Shown one piece after another: positions 1 through 12,830 of a stretch of 64,000 nt of DNA. The notes beneath the pieces are model-generated. The model worked only from the letters and a program-made list of their open reading frames with translations, was not told the origin of the DNA and did no database searches. This DNA comes from Mycobacterium saskatchewanense (GTDB lineage Bacteria > Actinomycetota > Actinomycetes > Mycobacteriales > Mycobacteriaceae), in contig NZ_AP022573.1 of assembly GCF_010729105.1 (NCBI RefSeq), positions 1,054,001 to 1,118,000 of the forward strand. Direction: 5' to 3'. Position 1 is the first letter of the stretch. Each line of letters opens with the position of its first letter. The translations under genes were made by a program, and so were the position numbers.

Positions 1-302
1 GTCCCGGAGTCCGCCATGGCCGCAAGCACGTTGAGCGTGCCGTCGATGTTGACCTCGCGGCTGATCCGGTCGTACGGGCCGGGGCTCGTCGCCCACGCAC
101 AGTGCGCGACGACGTCCGCGCCGGCGATACAGCGCTTGACCGCGCCGGAATCGCGGATGTCCGCCGTGACGAACTCGGCCGCGCTCGACCAGCTGTCCGG
201 TCGGTGCCGGGCGATCCCGACCACCTCGTGGCCCTGGCCGAGCAGGCGGGCGGCGAGGCCGCGGCCGAGCACACCGCCGGCCCCCGTGATGGCGATTCTC
301 AC
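1..302 (-). CDS. NAD-dependent epimerase-like protein (Rv2047c-like), C-terminus beyond window
   Basis: Only the first 100 or so residues are present; the gene runs off the left edge. From a GTG at 302 the protein opens with a Rossmann nucleotide-binding motif (ITGAGGVLGRGLAARLL), then HEVVGIARHRPD and GADVVAHCAWATSP, as in extended SDR/NAD-dependent epimerases. It lies 21 bp downstream of the pks12 stop on the same strand, as Rv2047c follows pks12 in M. tuberculosis. The Rv2047c product is a long fusion of an epimerase-like and a PEP-utilising-enzyme-like domain; whether that second part exists here cannot be seen. An ATG at 321 is followed by an in-frame stop, which favours the GTG. Substrate unknown. 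Confidence 0.8.
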   Translation of the reverse strand, partial: MRIAITGAGGVLGRGLAARLLGQGHEVVGIARHRPDSWSSAAEFVTADIRDSGAVKRCIAGADVVAHCAWATSPGPYDRISREVNIDGTLNVLAAMADSG

Positions 303-323
303 TGACGGCGCTCGCTCATCGGG

Positions 324-3300
324 TCACTCGTCATCGTTCATCAACGCGGCGTTGACCAGGTCGTCGAGATCCATGTCGGCGATGTCCTTCTGGGTGCTCA
401 CGGCGGCCGGGCCGTGGCCGTTTCCGTTCTCGCTGCCGTCGGATTCGGCGGCCAGCGCGAGCAACAGCTCCAGCACGCCGGCCTGTCGCAGCCGCTTGAT
501 CGGGATCGACCCGACGACGCGCTGGATGTCCGCGTCCCCGGGTGCGGCGGCGGCCGGGGCGGCCTGCTCGGACGCCCCGACGAGTTCGGAGTGCATGTAT
601 CCGGCCAGCGCGGCGGAGTTCGGGTAGTCGAAGATGAGCGTCGGCGAAAGCGGTAGGCCCGTAGCGGATTTCAGCCTGTTGCGCATCTCAACCGCGGTCA
701 GCGAATCGAAGCCGAGCTCCTGGAAAGCCCGGTCCGGGTCGATGGCCTCCGGACTCGCGCTGCCCAGCACGGTGGCGATGTTGGAACGCACCAGGTCCAG
801 CAGTATCGCCCGCTGCTCGTCTTCGGGCAGCCCCTCGAGGCGTTGCAGCAGCGCCGATTTCGACTTGGCGGCGGCCAGCGTGTCGTCGACCTGGCGCCGG
901 GTGGGTGCGTTGATCAGGTCGACGAACATCGGCGGCAAGGTACCCCCGTCGAACTTGACCCGCAGCGCCGCGAAGTCGATGTGGGCGGGCAGCAGGAACG
1001 GCTCACCCACGATCATTGCCGTGTCCAACAATTGGAGCGCCTCGTCCGACGACATCGCGACGATGCCGTCCCGGGCGAACCGCGCGAAGTCGACGGTCGC
1101 CAGGCCACCGGTCATGGCGCTGGCCTGATTCCACAGACCCCAGCCCAGCGACAGCGCCGGCAGCCCCTGCGCCTGCCGGTGCGCCGCCAGCGCGTCCAGG
1201 AACGAGTTCGCCGCCGCGTAGTTGCCCTGCCCTGACGACCCCACCAGTCCGGCCATCGAGGAGAACATCACGAACGCCGACAGGTCGAGGTCGCGGGTCA
1301 ACTCGTGCAGGTTCCACGCGGCGTCCACCTTGGCCCGCAACGCCACGGCCATCCGCTCGGGCGTCAGGGACGTCACCACCGCGTCGTCGAGCGCGCCGGC
1401 GGTATGGATCACGGCCGAAAGGGGGTGTTGCACACCGATGTCGGCGATCACCTTGGCCAGTGCCTCGCGGTCGGCGGCGTCACACGCCACGACATGGACC
1501 CGGGCGCCGGCCTCACTGAGGTCGGCCACCAGCTCAGCCGCCCCGGGCGCTTCCGGACCGCTGCGGCTGACCAAGACGAGATCGCGCACGCCGTGATGGG
1601 CCACCACGTGCCGCGCCAGGGCGGAACCCGCCATGCCGGTGCCGCCAGTGATGAGCACGGTGCCGTCCGTCCACGCGTCCGGCATGACCATGACGACCTT
1701 CCCGACGTGGCGGGCCTGGCTCAGGTACCGCAGGGCCGCCGGCGCGCGGCGGATGTCGAACGTCGTCACCGGCAACGGACGCAGCACGTCATCGCCGAAG
1801 AGGGCGGCGAGTTCGGCGAGCATCTGCCGGATGCGGTCCGGCCCGGCCTCGAACAGGTCGAAGGCGCGGTATCGCACGCCCGGGTGATCGCGCGCGACCG
1901 CGTCGGCGTCGCGGATGTCGGTCTTGCCCATCTCGAGGAATACCCCGCCGGGGGCGACCAGCCGCAGGGACGCGTCCACGAAATCACCGGCCAGCGAGTC
2001 CAGCACGAGATCCATGCCGCGGCCCCCGGTGACCGCCCGGAACTTCTCCTCGAACTCGAGGCTGCGTGAGTCCGCGATGTGGTCCTCGTCGAAGCCCATG
2101 GCGCGCAACGTGTCCCACTTGCCGCGGCTCGCGGTCGCGAACACCTCGAGCCCCCAGTGCCGGGCCAGCTGCACCGCGGCCATGCCGACGCCCCCGGCGG
2201 CGGCGTGCACCAGGATGCGCTGCGCCGGCCGCACGCCGGCCAGGTCGCGCAGCGCGTAGAAGGCGGTCGCGAACACCACCGACGTGGTGGCGGCGGCGGT
2301 GTGTGACCACCCGGCCGGAACCTTGACCAGCAACCGCTCGTCGGTCACCGCGAGCGTTCCGGTGCCGTCCGGAAACAGCCCCATGACCCGGTCTCCGACG
2401 GCGAAATCACTTTTTTCCGAAGCGGTCTCGACGACGACGCCGGATGCCTCGACGCCCATGATCGCGTCCGGGTCGGGGTACAGACCCAGTGCGATCATCA
2501 CGTCGCGGAAGTTGGCGGCGATCGCCGAGGTGGCGACCCGGACATGCCCGGGCGCCAGCGGCGCGTCGGCGTCGGGAATGCGCTCGAGCCTGAGGTTCTC
2601 GAAGGTGCCGTGGCTGCTCATTCCGAGCCGCCACGCGCCCTCGCCGGGCGGCACCAGGAGGCCGTTCACCCCACGGCTGCCGTGCACCCGAGCCGTGTGG
2701 ACCGTCCCGCCTCGCAGCACCGCCTGCGGTTCGCCGACCGCCAGTACCGCCGCTACCTCGTCCTCGTCGAGGGGTGCGTCGCTGTCCACGAGCACGACGC
2801 GGCCCGGGTGCTCCGTCTGCGCCGACCGCACCAGGCCCCAGACCGCCGCGCCGGCCAGGTCGGTGACGTCTTTCCCGGGAAGCGCGACCGCGCCGCGGGT
2901 GCACACCACCAGCGTTCCCGACCGGTCGTCGGCCAACCACGCCTGAAGGACCGCCAGCACCGCACGGGTGGCCGCGTACACCTCGGTGACGACGTCGCCG
3001 CGCGCCGGCGCCGATTCGAACAGGTACGCGCGCGGCCCGGCCTCGCCCTGATCGGCCCCGGCGTCGAAACCGGCCGCGTCCCAACGGGTCACCGCCACCG
3101 GCTGAACGGCGGCCGACGGCTGCGCCGACCAGACCACCTCGAAGAGCCGGTCGGGGCCCGAGTTCGAGACCGCGGCGAGCAACTGCTGATCGCTCACGGG
3201 CCGCGCCACCATCGACGCCACCGACAGCACCGGCAGCCCCAGCCCGTCCGCCAACTCGATCGACACCGACGAGCGTCCCGTCGGCGCGATCCGGGCTCGC

Positions 3301-6300
3301 ACCGCGGAGGCGCCCGCGGCGTGCAGTGACGCCCGCTGCCACGAGAACGGCACCAGGATGGAGCCTTCGGCGAATTCGCCGCTCTCGGCGGTCAGGATCA
3401 CCGCGTGCAGGGCCGCATCCAGCATCGCCGGGTGAACGCCGAACCCGGCGGTGGACACCCCGGCGTCCGCGGGCAGCGCGACCTCGGCGAAGACCTCGTC
3501 GCCGCGGCGCCACATCGACGTCAGGCCGCGGAAGGCCGGGCCGTAGCCGTAGCCGCGTGCGGCCAATCGCTCGTACCCGTCACCGACGTCCACCGGGACT
3601 GCACCCACCGGGGGCCACGCCGAAAGATCCGCGCCCGGCTCGACCGAACCCGGACTCAGCACGCCCTCCGCGTGCAGCACCCACCCGGAGCCGATCTCGG
3701 CCCGCGAAAAGACCGACACCGCACGCGAACCCGACTCCTCGGGGCCGCCGACGACGACCTGGACGGCGACCGATCCCCCGGCCGGCAACGCCAGCGGCGC
3801 CGCGAGATTCAACTCGTCGACGATCCCGCAGCCCACCTCGTCGCCGGCGCGGATCACCAATTCGACGAAACCCGCCCCGGGGAACAGCACGATACCGCCC
3901 ACGGCGTGGTCGTTCAACCAGCCCTGCGCGCTGGGCGACAGGCGGCCCGTCAGCACCACCCCACCGGTCGCCGGCAGCTCCACCACCGCGCCCAGCAGCG
4001 CGTGCTCGCTCGCGCCCAGCCCCAGGCCGGCGGCATCGGCCGCGGCGCCGTCGCTGGACAGCCAGAACCGCCGCCGCTCGAAGGCATAGGTGGGCAGCTC
4101 CACGAAGTTGCCCACGCCGATCGCGGCGCGCCAGTCCACGTTCATGCCGGTGACGAAGCCCCGCGCGACCGCATCGGTCAGCGTCGAGGGCTCGGGGCGG
4201 TCCTTTCGCAGCGCGGACATTGCGGTCACCGGGGTGTCGGGCAGCAGCTCCTCGATCGAGGCCGTCAACCCGCTGCTGGGGCCCACCTCGACGAAGCGGT
4301 GCGCGCCCGCGTTGTGCACGAAGCGGATGCTGTCGGCGAACCGCACCGCCTCGCGGATGTGCCGCTTCCAGTAGGCCACCGACGCGAAGTCGTCCGCCGC
4401 CAGTTGTCCCGTCACGTTCGACACGATCGGGATGCTCGGCGGCGCGACGGCGAGACCGGCCGCCACCGAGGCGAATTCGTCGATCATCGGCTCCATCAAC
4501 GGCGAGTGGAACGCGTGAGACACCGCCAGCCGATGCACGCGACGGCCGTCGGCGCGCAGCCGTTCGGCGACCGCGGCCACATCGTCCGCTGCGCCTGAGA
4601 TCACCACGGATGCGGGCCCGTTGATCGCCGCGATGCCGAGTTGTTCGGAGGCGTCCAGCAGCGGCCGGACTTCCTCCTCGGTGGCCTGCACCGCGACCAT
4701 GGCCCCACCCGGCGGCAGCGCCTGCATGAACCGCCCGCGCGCCGCCACCAGCACCGCCGCGTTCTCGAGCGACAGCACCCCGGCGACATGGGCGGCAGAC
4801 AGCTCGCCCACGGAATGGCCCAACACGAAATCGGGCCGGACGCCCCAGGACTCGAGCAACCGGAACAACGCGACTTCCACCGCGAACAGGGCGGGTTGGG
4901 CGAATTCCGTGGTGTTTAGCAAGTCCTCGTCGTGACCCCACATCACCTCGCGCAACGGGCGCAGCAGGTGCCGGTCGAGCTCGGCGACCACGGTGTTGAA
5001 CGCCTCGGCGAACACCGGGTAGGCGGCGTGCAGCCCCATGCCCATGCCGAGAGTCTGGGAGCCCTGGCCGGGGAAGACGAAGACGGTCTTGCCCGCCGGG
5101 GTGGCGGTGCCGCGGATCACCGACACGGGCGAGTCGGCGGCCAGCTCGTCCAGCCCGGCCAGCAACCGATCCCGCTCACCCCCGACCACCACGGCCCGAT
5201 GCTCGAACGCCGACCGACCCGCCAACGACCACGCCACATCGACAGCACCCAACCCACCATGCCCACGCACATGCTCGGCCAACCGCGACGCCTGAGCACC
5301 CAACGCCGACGCCGACTTCGCCGACACCACCCACGGCACCACCACCGGCACCGAACCCACCTCCGGCCGAGCCGATTCCGGCGCCGCCTCAACAATCACA
5401 TGCGCATTGGTGCCACTGATCCCAAACGACGACACCCCCGCCCGCCGCACACGACCATCAGCCGGCCACACCCGCGCCTCACTCAACAACGACACCGCAC
5501 CCGCCGACCAATCCACATGCGGGCTCGGCTCATCGACATGCAACGTCGCCGGCAACAACTCGTGGCGCATCGCCAACACCATCTTGATGATGCCGGCCAC
5601 CCCCGCCGCGGCCTGGGTATGACCCATATTCGACTTGATCGACCCCAACCACAGCGGCTCCGTGCGACCCTGCCCGTAAGTAGCCAACAACGCCTGCGCC
5701 TCAATCGGATCGCCCAACGTCGTGCCCGTCCCGTGCCCCTCAACCACATCCACGTCGCCCGGCGACAGCCCCGCATTGGCCAACGCCGCCCGCACCACCC
5801 GCTGCTGCGACGGACCATTCGGCGCGGTCAACCCATTCGACGCACCATCCTGATTCACCGCACTACCACGCACCACCGCCAACACCGGATGCCCCAACCG
5901 CCGCGCATCCGACAACCGCTCCACCACCAGCATGCCGCCGCCCTCGGAGAATCCGGTGCCGTCGGCGGCCCCGGCGAAGGCCTTGCAGCGGCCGTCGGGG
6001 GAAAGTCCGCGCCAGCGGCTGAATTCCACGAAGATGTCGGGCGTGGCGTTGATCGTGACGCCGCCGGCCAGCGCCAGGTCACACTCACCCGACCGCAACG
6101 ACTGCACCGCCATGTGCAACGCCACCAACGACGACGAACACGCCGTGTCCACCGAAACCGCCGGCCCCTCCAACCCCAGCACATACGACACCCGGCCCGA
6201 CGCCACGCTCGACAGCTGGCCGGTCAGCCGGAAGCCCTCCACCGGCTCGGCGGCGAACATGCCGTAGCCCTGCGTCATCACCCCGGCGAAGACGCCGGTG

Positions 6301-9300
6301 GCGCTGCCCCGCAGCCCGGTCGGGTCAATTCCCGCCCGCTCCAACGCCTCCCACGACAGCTCCAGGAACATCCGCTGCTGGGGATCCATCGCCAGCGCCT
6401 CGCTGGGACCGACGCCGAAGAACCCGGGATCGAAGTCGGCGACCCCGTCGACGAAGCCGCCGGTGCGCGTGTAGCAGGCACCCGGGACGTCCGGGTCGGG
6501 GTTGAACAGCCCGGCCAGGTCCCAGCCGCGGTCGCCAGGGAACTCCGAGAGCACGTCGCGGCCGTCGACCAGCATGGCCCACAGGTCGTCGGGCGAGTTC
6601 ACGCCGCCGGGGTAGCGGCACGACATGCCGACAATCGCGATCGGGTCGTCGCCCGCGGCCCGGACCGCGGGGACATGCTTGACTTCCTGTGGCACACCGG
6701 CGAGTTCGGCGCGCATGTACCGCGCCAACGCGCCCGGCGTCGGGTAGTCGAAGATGAGCGTCGGCGACAGCGACAGCCCGGTCGCGGTCTTCAGCCGGTT
6801 GCGCATCTCGACGGCGGTCAGCGAGTCGAACCCCAGCTCCTGGAACGCCTTGTCCGGATCGATGGCCTCGGGGTCGACGTTGCCGAGGACGGTCGCAATG
6901 TGGGACCGCACCAGGTCCAGCAGAACGGCGTGCTGCTCGGCCTCCGGCAACCCGTGCAAACGCTGGGCCAGGGCCGATTTCGACTTCGCGGCGACCAGCG
7001 AATCGTCGACCTGCCGACGGGCCGGGGCGTTGACCAGCTCGGTGAACATCGGCGGCACTCTCACCGCGTGGGCGCGGAGCGCGGTGAGATCGATCCGTGC
7101 GGCCGCGAGGTATGGCTCCTCCAACATGACTGCGGTGTCGAACAATTCGAGCGCCTCGTCCGACGACAACGCCAGCACCCCGTCGCGGCCGAGCCGGGCC
7201 CGATCGGCGGCGTCCAGCCCGCCGGTCATGGCGCTGGCCTGATCCCACAGCCCCCAGCCCAGCGACACCGCCGGAAGACCGTTGGCCCGGCGGTGCTGCG
7301 CCAAACCGTCCAGGAACGTGTTCGCCGCCGCGTAGTTAGCCTGGCCGGGCGCGCCCATCAGCCCCGCCATCGAGGAGAACATCACGAACGCGGACACGTC
7401 GAGGTCGCGGGTGAGCTCGTGCAGGTTCCACGCGGCGTCCACCTTGGCCCGCAGCACCGCGTCGACGCGCTCGGGCGTGAGCGACGTGACCACCCCGTCA
7501 TCGAGCACGCCGGCGGCGTGCACCACGGCCGAGAGCGGGTGTTGCCCATCGATGGCGGCGATCACGTCGGCCAACGCCTGGCGGTCGGCCGCGTCGCACG
7601 CGACGACCCGAACCTGCGCCCCGGCCCTGCCCAACTCCGCCGCCAAGTCGGCGGCGTCCGGCGCATCGGGACCGCGCCGACTGAGCAGCAACACGTTTCG
7701 GGCGCCGTGGTGGTTCACCACGTGGCGCGCCAGGGCCGAACCGGCCATCCCGGTGCCGCCGGTGACGAGCACGGTGCCGGCCGCCCAGGCGTCCGGCATG
7801 GTCAGGACGATCTTGCCGGTGTGGCGCGCCTGGCTCAGGTACCGCAGCGCCGCGGGCGCACGACGGACGTCGAACGTCGTCACCGGCAATGGACGCAGAA
7901 TGCCGGCGTCGAACAACTCGGCCAGCTCGAGCATGTACTGGTGCATGCGGGGGCGCCCGGGCTCGAACAGATCGAAGGCGCGGTAGCGCACCCCCGGGTA
8001 TTCCTGCGCCACCACGCCGGGATCGCGGATGTCGGTCTTGCCCATCTCGAGGAAGACCCCGCCGGGCGCCACCAACCGCAGTGACGCGTCGACGAACTCA
8101 CCGGCCAGCGAGTCCAGCACCACATCGAAGCCGCGGCCACCCGTGACCGTGCGGAACTTCTCCTCGAACTCGAGGCTTCGCGAGTCCGAGATGTGGTCCT
8201 CGTCGAAACCCATGGCGCGCAGCGTGTCCCACTTGCCGCGGCTGGCGGTGGCGAAGACCTCCAGGCCCAGATGCCGAGCCAGCTGCACGGCGGCCATGCC
8301 GACGCCGCCGGTGCCGGCATGGATCAGGACCCGCTGCCCCGGCTTGACGGCGGCCAGGTGGATGAACGCGTAGTAGGCGGTGGTGAAAACGGCCGAGATG
8401 GCGGCGGCCTCGGCGTACGACCAGTCGGCGGGCATGGGGAGCAGGAGCCGAACGTCACCGGCGACCAGAGTGCCGCTGCCGTCCGGGAAGAACCCGAATA
8501 CCGAGTCGCCGACCGCGAATTCGGTGACACCGGGGCCGACCTCGACGACCACGCCGGCGCCTTCACCGCCGATCAACGCGTCGTGGGTGAACATCCCGAG
8601 GGTGATCATGATGTCGCGGAAGTTGGCGGCGATCGCGCGCATGGCCACGCGCACCTGGCCGGGCTCCAGCGGCGCGCCGGCGTTGGGCACCGGCTCGAGC
8701 CGCAGGTTTTCGAAGGTCCCGGCGCTGCCGATGCCGAGCCGCCACGGCCCGTCGGCCGGGGGCGTCAGAACCCCGCCGGCCGGTCGGCTGGCCCGCACCC
8801 GCGGGGTGTGGACCGTGTGGCCGCGCAGCACCGCCTGCGGCTCCCCCACCGCGAGCACCGCAGATACGGCCGAATCGTCCACGGGTGCATCGGAATCGAC
8901 CAGCACGATCCGACCGGGATGCTCGGTCTGCGCCGAGCGCACCAGCCCCCAGACCGCCGCGCCCGCCAGGTCGGTGACGTCCTCCCCCGCCAGCGCCATG
9001 GCGCCGCGGGTGGCCACCACCAACACCCCGGAGTCGCGCTCGGTCAGCCACGACTGCACCGCGGCCAGCGCCCGGCGCGTCCGGTCGTGCGCGTCCGCGA
9101 CCGGGTCGGTCTGCCCCGCAAGGGATTCGAAGACTTCGTACGGCTGGGAGTCGCCGGCCGCCGCCGACGAGGACGCCGGTGCCGACGCCGGCGACCAGAT
9201 CACCTCGAACAACCGGTCCGGTCCCGTTCCCGACACCGCGGCGCGCAGCTGTTGCTCGGTGACCGGACGGGCCGCCATCGACGACACCGAGAGCACCGGC

Positions 9301-12300
9301 AGCCCCAGCCCATCGGCCAGCTCGATCGACACCGAGGTGGGACCCGTCGGAGCGATGCGTGCCCGCACCGCCGACGCGCCCGCCGCGTGGAGTGACACCC
9401 CCTGCCAGGCGAACGGCAAGGCGACCTCGGCCGCGCCTTGGTTGGCCATCACGACCGCGTGCAACGCCGCGTCGAGCAATGCCGGGTGGATGCCGAAACC
9501 GCCTGCGCCACCGGCGGCGTCGGGCAGCTTCGCCTCGGCGAACACCTCGTCGCCGCGGACCCACATGGCCGTCAGGCCGCGGAAGGCGGGACCGTACCCG
9601 TATCCGCCGGCCGCCAACCGCTCATAACCATCCGCCGCGTCGACCGCGACCGCGCCCGCCGGCGGCCACGCCGACAGGTCCGCCGCCGGCTCGACCGACC
9701 CGGGGCTCAGCGCACCCTCGGCGTGGCACACCCACGCCGACGCCGCGTCGCTATCGGCTCGCGAGAAGATCGAGACGCTGCGCCGCCCGCCCTCGGCGTC
9801 CGCGGGAGCGCCGACGACGACCTGCACCGCAACGGCTCCCGAGGACGGCAGCAGCAGCGGCGCCTGCAAGGTCAATTCGTCGACGACCGGACACCCGACC
9901 TCATCGCCGGCGCGGATCGCCAACTCCACGAAGCCCGCCCCGGGGAACACGGTCACGCCGGACACCGCGTGGTCGGCCAGCCAGCCCTGCCCGGTGGGCG
10001 ACAGCCGGCCGGTCAGCACCACCCCACCGGAGGCCGGCAGATCGACAACGGCGCCCAGCAGGGGGTGTTCGCCGGCTGCCAGGCCCAGCCCGGCGGCGTC
10101 AGCGCCGACGCCGTCGCCGGCGATCCAAAAGCGCCGCCGCTCAAAGGCATACGTCGGCAGCTCGACGAACCGCCCGCCGTCCAAAACGCCGCGCCAGTCC
10201 ACGCCCACCCCGGCGACGAACGCGGTGGCGGCCGAGACCAGGAATCGCTCCAGGCCACCCTCGTCTCGCCCTAGGGTGGGGACGACGCGCGCCTCCGCAG
10301 GGCCCGCGGTGCAGTCGTTGACGGTGTCCTCGATCCCGGCGATCAACGCGGGGTGCGGGCTGGATTCGATGAAGGTCCGATACCCGTGCTCGACTGCGCT
10401 GCGCACGGCCTGGTCGAGCAGCACGGTCTGCCGGATGTTGCGGTACCAGTAATCGGCGTCCAATGCCGTTGTGTCGACGCGGCTTCCGGTCACCGTGGAG
10501 AAGAAGGCGGTGCGGGAGGCGAGCGGCTCGATGCCGGCCAGCGCCTCAGTCAGCTCGTGGCGGATGGCCTCGACCTCGGCCGAATGCGACGCGTAGTCCA
10601 CGTCGATGCGACGGGTGCGCAGCCCGTGGTCGGCGCAGCTGCCGATCAGCTGGTCGAGCGCGGCGACCTCGCCGGAGATCACCACCGCCGACGGACCGTT
10701 GACGGCGGCGATCGCGAGCCGGTCCCCGAACGGCGCCAACAACTCTCGAGCCCGCTCGGCGCCGCAGGCGATCGAGGCCATGCCGCCCGGACCGGCCAGT
10801 GCGGTGAGCAGCTTGCTGCGCAGGATGACCACCTTCGTGGCATCGCGCAACGACAGCGCTCCGGAGACATACGCGGCCGCGATCTCGCCTTGCGAATGAC
10901 CGATGACGGCGTCCGGGCGCACGCCGACCGACTTCCAGAGCTCGGCCAGCGCCACCATCACCGCAAACAGCACCGGCTGGACCACGTCGACGCGTTCCAG
11001 GCCCGGGGCGCCGGGAGCGCCGCGCAGGACGTCGGTCAGCGACCAGTCCACGAATTCGGCGAAGGCCTCTTCACACGCCCGGATCTGCTGGGCGAATGCG
11101 GGTGCCGTGTCCAGCAATTCGACGCCCATGCCCGGCCACTGGGAGCCCTGGCCGGGGAAGACGAAGACGGTCTTGCCCGCCGGGGTGGCGGTGCCGCGGA
11201 TCACCGACACGGGCGAGTCGGCGGCCAGCTCGTCCAGCCCGGCCAGCAACCGATCCCGCTCACCCCCGACCACCACGGCCCGATGCTCGAACGCCGACCG
11301 CCCCGCCAACGACCACGCCACATCGACAGCACCCAGCCCACCATGCCCACGCACATGCTCGGCCAACCGCGACGCCTGAGCACCCAACGCCGACGCCGAC
11401 TTCGCCGACACCACCCACGGCACCACCACCGGCACCGAACCCACCTCCGGCCGAGCCGATTCCGGCGCCGCCTCAACAATCACATGCGCATTGGTGCCAC
11501 TGATCCCAAACGACGACACCCCCGCCCGCCGCACACGACCATCAGCCGGCCACACCCGCGCCTCACTCAACAACGACACCGCACCCGCCGACCAATCCAC
11601 ATGCGGGCTCGGCTCATCGACATGCAACGTCGCCGGCAACAACTCGTGGCGCATCGCCAACACCATCTTGATGATGCCGGCCACCCCCGCCGCGGCCTGG
11701 GTATGACCCATATTCGACTTGATCGACCCCAACCACAGCGGCTCCGTGCGACCCTGCCCGTAAGTAGCCAACAACGCCTGCGCCTCAATCGGATCGCCCA
11801 ACGTCGTGCCCGTCCCGTGCCCCTCAACCACATCCACGTCGCCCGGCGACAGCCCCGCATTGGCCAACGCCGCCCGCACCACCCGCTGCTGCGACGGACC
11901 ATTCGGCGCGGTCAACCCATTCGACGCACCATCCTGATTCACCGCACTACCACGCACCACCGCCAACACCGGATGCCCCAACCGCCGCGCATCCGACAAC
12001 CGCTCCACCACCAGGACAGCGCCGCCCTCGGACCAGCCGACCCCGTCGGCCGCACCCGCATACGCCTTGCAGCGGCCGTCGGGCGCCAGCCCGCGATGCC
12101 GGCTGAATTCCACGAAGACCGTCGGCGTGGCGTTCACGGTTGCGCCGCCGGCCAGCGCCAGGTCACACTCACCCGACCGCAACGACTGCACCGCCATGTG
12201 CAACGCCACCAACGACGACGAACACGCCGTGTCCACCGAAACCGCCGGCCCCTCCAACCCCAGCACATACGACACCCGGCCCGACGCCACGCTCGAGGTC

Positions 12301-12830
12301 ATGCCGGTCAGGCGGTAACCCTCGATCTCCTCGGCCAACATGCCGTAGCCCTGGACGATGAGGCCCGCGAAGACGCCGGTGGCGCTGCCCCGCAGCCCGG
12401 TCGGGTCAATTCCCGCCCGCTCCAACGCCTCCCACGACAGCTCCAGCAGCATCCGGTGCTGGGGATCCATCGCCAGCGCCTCGCTGGGGGCGATGCCGAA
12501 GAACCCGGGATCGAAGTCGGCGACCCCGTCGACGAAGCCGCCGGTGCGGACGTACGACTTGTGCCGCGCGTCGGGATCGGGGTCGAAGAGGCCGGCCAGG
12601 TCCCAGCCGCGGTCGGTGGGGAACTCCGTCATCACGTCGCGGCCGTCGGCAACCATCTGCCAGAGGCCCTCCGGGGAGTCGATTCCGCCTGGGAAGCGGC
12701 AGGACATACCGACGATGGCGATCGGCTCGCTCGACCGCTCCAGCAGCGCGCGATTGGTGCGCTTCAGGCGTTCCACCTGGACCAGCGCCTTGCGCAGCGC
12801 TTCGGTCGCATGCTGGAGTTGATCAACCAT
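324..12830 (-). CDS. pks12: Type I modular polyketide synthase Pks12 (mycoketide synthase), two complete modules
   Basis: A 4168-residue protein with two full reducing modules, each KS-AT-DH-ER-KR-ACP. A helical N-terminal docking segment (1-32) precedes KS1 (about 36-460, Cys203 in DTACSSSL), AT1 (about 555-870), DH1 (about 920-1190), ER1 (about 1360-1670), KR1 (from about 1685) and ACP1 (LGFDSL, about 2000). KS2 (Cys2231), AT2 (about 2585-2900), DH2 (about 2940), ER2 (about 3400-3710), KR2 (about 3725) and ACP2 (about 4043) follow, then a helical C-terminal docking tail. AT1 has GHSQG and YASH, typical of methylmalonyl-CoA; AT2 has GHSVG and HAFH, typical of malonyl-CoA. This matches the alternating branched chain of mycoketides made by M. 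tuberculosis Pks12 (4151 aa), used for mannosyl-beta-1-phosphomycoketide antigens. The two KS/linker regions are almost identical in DNA. Confidence 0.96.
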   Translation of the reverse strand: MVDQLQHATEALRKALVQVERLKRTNRALLERSSEPIAIVGMSCRFPGGIDSPEGLWQMVADGRDVMTEFPTDRGWDLAGLFDPDPDARHKSYVRTGGFVDGVADFDPGFFGIAPSEALAMDPQHRMLLELSWEALERAGIDPTGLRGSATGVFAGLIVQGYGMLAEEIEGYRLTGMTSSVASGRVSYVLGLEGPAVSVDTACSSSLVALHMAVQSLRSGECDLALAGGATVNATPTVFVEFSRHRGLAPDGRCKAYAGAADGVGWSEGGAVLVVERLSDARRLGHPVLAVVRGSAVNQDGASNGLTAPNGPSQQRVVRAALANAGLSPGDVDVVEGHGTGTTLGDPIEAQALLATYGQGRTEPLWLGSIKSNMGHTQAAAGVAGIIKMVLAMRHELLPATLHVDEPSPHVDWSAGAVSLLSEARVWPADGRVRRAGVSSFGISGTNAHVIVEAAPESARPEVGSVPVVVPWVVSAKSASALGAQASRLAEHVRGHGGLGAVDVAWSLAGRSAFEHRAVVVGGERDRLLAGLDELAADSPVSVIRGTATPAGKTVFVFPGQGSQWPGMGVELLDTAPAFAQQIRACEEAFAEFVDWSLTDVLRGAPGAPGLERVDVVQPVLFAVMVALAELWKSVGVRPDAVIGHSQGEIAAAYVSGALSLRDATKVVILRSKLLTALAGPGGMASIACGAERARELLAPFGDRLAIAAVNGPSAVVISGEVAALDQLIGSCADHGLRTRRIDVDYASHSAEVEAIRHELTEALAGIEPLASRTAFFSTVTGSRVDTTALDADYWYRNIRQTVLLDQAVRSAVEHGYRTFIESSPHPALIAGIEDTVNDCTAGPAEARVVPTLGRDEGGLERFLVSAATAFVAGVGVDWRGVLDGGRFVELPTYAFERRRFWIAGDGVGADAAGLGLAAGEHPLLGAVVDLPASGGVVLTGRLSPTGQGWLADHAVSGVTVFPGAGFVELAIRAGDEVGCPVVDELTLQAPLLLPSSGAVAVQVVVGAPADAEGGRRSVSIFSRADSDAASAWVCHAEGALSPGSVEPAADLSAWPPAGAVAVDAADGYERLAAGGYGYGPAFRGLTAMWVRGDEVFAEAKLPDAAGGAGGFGIHPALLDAALHAVVMANQGAAEVALPFAWQGVSLHAAGASAVRARIAPTGPTSVSIELADGLGLPVLSVSSMAARPVTEQQLRAAVSGTGPDRLFEVIWSPASAPASSSAAAGDSQPYEVFESLAGQTDPVADAHDRTRRALAAVQSWLTERDSGVLVVATRGAMALAGEDVTDLAGAAVWGLVRSAQTEHPGRIVLVDSDAPVDDSAVSAVLAVGEPQAVLRGHTVHTPRVRASRPAGGVLTPPADGPWRLGIGSAGTFENLRLEPVPNAGAPLEPGQVRVAMRAIAANFRDIMITLGMFTHDALIGGEGAGVVVEVGPGVTEFAVGDSVFGFFPDGSGTLVAGDVRLLLPMPADWSYAEAAAISAVFTTAYYAFIHLAAVKPGQRVLIHAGTGGVGMAAVQLARHLGLEVFATASRGKWDTLRAMGFDEDHISDSRSLEFEEKFRTVTGGRGFDVVLDSLAGEFVDASLRLVAPGGVFLEMGKTDIRDPGVVAQEYPGVRYRAFDLFEPGRPRMHQYMLELAELFDAGILRPLPVTTFDVRRAPAALRYLSQARHTGKIVLTMPDAWAAGTVLVTGGTGMAGSALARHVVNHHGARNVLLLSRRGPDAPDAADLAAELGRAGAQVRVVACDAADRQALADVIAAIDGQHPLSAVVHAAGVLDDGVVTSLTPERVDAVLRAKVDAAWNLHELTRDLDVSAFVMFSSMAGLMGAPGQANYAAANTFLDGLAQHRRANGLPAVSLGWGLWDQASAMTGGLDAADRARLGRDGVLALSSDEALELFDTAVMLEEPYLAAARIDLTALRAHAVRVPPMFTELVNAPARRQVDDSLVAAKSKSALAQRLHGLPEAEQHAVLLDLVRSHIATVLGNVDPEAIDPDKAFQELGFDSLTAVEMRNRLKTATGLSLSPTLIFDYPTPGALARYMRAELAGVPQEVKHVPAVRAAGDDPIAIVGMSCRYPGGVNSPDDLWAMLVDGRDVLSEFPGDRGWDLAGLFNPDPDVPGACYTRTGGFVDGVADFDPGFFGVGPSEALAMDPQQRMFLELSWEALERAGIDPTGLRGSATGVFAGVMTQGYGMFAAEPVEGFRLTGQLSSVASGRVSYVLGLEGPAVSVDTACSSSLVALHMAVQSLRSGECDLALAGGVTINATPDIFVEFSRWRGLSPDGRCKAFAGAADGTGFSEGGGMLVVERLSDARRLGHPVLAVVRGSAVNQDGASNGLTAPNGPSQQRVVRAALANAGLSPGDVDVVEGHGTGTTLGDPIEAQALLATYGQGRTEPLWLGSIKSNMGHTQAAAGVAGIIKMVLAMRHELLPATLHVDEPSPHVDWSAGAVSLLSEARVWPADGRVRRAGVSSFGISGTNAHVIVEAAPESARPEVGSVPVVVPWVVSAKSASALGAQASRLAEHVRGHGGLGAVDVAWSLAGRSAFEHRAVVVGGERDRLLAGLDELAADSPVSVIRGTATPAGKTVFVFPGQGSQTLGMGMGLHAAYPVFAEAFNTVVAELDRHLLRPLREVMWGHDEDLLNTTEFAQPALFAVEVALFRLLESWGVRPDFVLGHSVGELSAAHVAGVLSLENAAVLVAARGRFMQALPPGGAMVAVQATEEEVRPLLDASEQLGIAAINGPASVVISGAADDVAAVAERLRADGRRVHRLAVSHAFHSPLMEPMIDEFASVAAGLAVAPPSIPIVSNVTGQLAADDFASVAYWKRHIREAVRFADSIRFVHNAGAHRFVEVGPSSGLTASIEELLPDTPVTAMSALRKDRPEPSTLTDAVARGFVTGMNVDWRAAIGVGNFVELPTYAFERRRFWLSSDGAAADAAGLGLGASEHALLGAVVELPATGGVVLTGRLSPSAQGWLNDHAVGGIVLFPGAGFVELVIRAGDEVGCGIVDELNLAAPLALPAGGSVAVQVVVGGPEESGSRAVSVFSRAEIGSGWVLHAEGVLSPGSVEPGADLSAWPPVGAVPVDVGDGYERLAARGYGYGPAFRGLTSMWRRGDEVFAEVALPADAGVSTAGFGVHPAMLDAALHAVILTAESGEFAEGSILVPFSWQRASLHAAGASAVRARIAPTGRSSVSIELADGLGLPVLSVASMVARPVSDQQLLAAVSNSGPDRLFEVVWSAQPSAAVQPVAVTRWDAAGFDAGADQGEAGPRAYLFESAPARGDVVTEVYAATRAVLAVLQAWLADDRSGTLVVCTRGAVALPGKDVTDLAGAAVWGLVRSAQTEHPGRVVLVDSDAPLDEDEVAAVLAVGEPQAVLRGGTVHTARVHGSRGVNGLLVPPGEGAWRLGMSSHGTFENLRLERIPDADAPLAPGHVRVATSAIAANFRDVMIALGLYPDPDAIMGVEASGVVVETASEKSDFAVGDRVMGLFPDGTGTLAVTDERLLVKVPAGWSHTAAATTSVVFATAFYALRDLAGVRPAQRILVHAAAGGVGMAAVQLARHWGLEVFATASRGKWDTLRAMGFDEDHIADSRSLEFEEKFRAVTGGRGMDLVLDSLAGDFVDASLRLVAPGGVFLEMGKTDIRDADAVARDHPGVRYRAFDLFEAGPDRIRQMLAELAALFGDDVLRPLPVTTFDIRRAPAALRYLSQARHVGKVVMVMPDAWTDGTVLITGGTGMAGSALARHVVAHHGVRDLVLVSRSGPEAPGAAELVADLSEAGARVHVVACDAADREALAKVIADIGVQHPLSAVIHTAGALDDAVVTSLTPERMAVALRAKVDAAWNLHELTRDLDLSAFVMFSSMAGLVGSSGQGNYAAANSFLDALAAHRQAQGLPALSLGWGLWNQASAMTGGLATVDFARFARDGIVAMSSDEALQLLDTAMIVGEPFLLPAHIDFAALRVKFDGGTLPPMFVDLINAPTRRQVDDTLAAAKSKSALLQRLEGLPEDEQRAILLDLVRSNIATVLGSASPEAIDPDRAFQELGFDSLTAVEMRNRLKSATGLPLSPTLIFDYPNSAALAGYMHSELVGASEQAAPAAAAPGDADIQRVVGSIPIKRLRQAGVLELLLALAAESDGSENGNGHGPAAVSTQKDIADMDLDDLVNAALMNDDE
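5058..5930. repeat. Long direct repeat inside pks12, copy in module 2
   Basis: This 873-bp stretch, coding for the end of KS2, the KS-AT linker and the first residues of AT2, reappears at 11142-12014 with a constant offset of 6084 bp. Reading the two side by side I saw only two substitutions. Identity stops abruptly at both ends: one end at the AT motif FPGQGSQ, the other inside the KS. A second matching block continues at 6061-6212. The tract is C-rich on the plus strand with many CCAC/CAAC runs, unlike the surrounding pks12 DNA. Confidence 0.92.
6061..6212. repeat. Second pks12 repeat block, module 2 KS active-site region
   Basis: About 150 bp covering the KS2 active-site cysteine region; matches 12145-12296 at the same 6084-bp offset. 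It is separated from the long repeat by about 130 bp that has diverged between the two modules. Confidence 0.85.
11142..12014. repeat. Long direct repeat inside pks12, copy in module 1
   Basis: Partner of 5058-5930, same orientation, 6084 bp away, almost identical. It covers the end of KS1, the linker and the start of AT1. Such near-identity between modules that differ clearly elsewhere is most simply explained by recent gene conversion. It is also a substrate for recombination that would delete or duplicate one 2028-residue module, and a known difficulty for short-read assembly. Confidence 0.92.
12145..12296. repeat. Second pks12 repeat block, module 1 KS active-site region
   Basis: Partner of 6061-6212, encoding the region around KS1 Cys203. 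Same orientation and spacing as the longer repeat. Confidence 0.85.

Noticed and set aside
4932..8084. A 1050-codon open frame on the plus strand within pks12
   Set aside because: It is antisense to pks12 in high-GC DNA and its translation is low-complexity Arg/His/Pro-rich text with no domain; the pks12 frame has all expected motifs.
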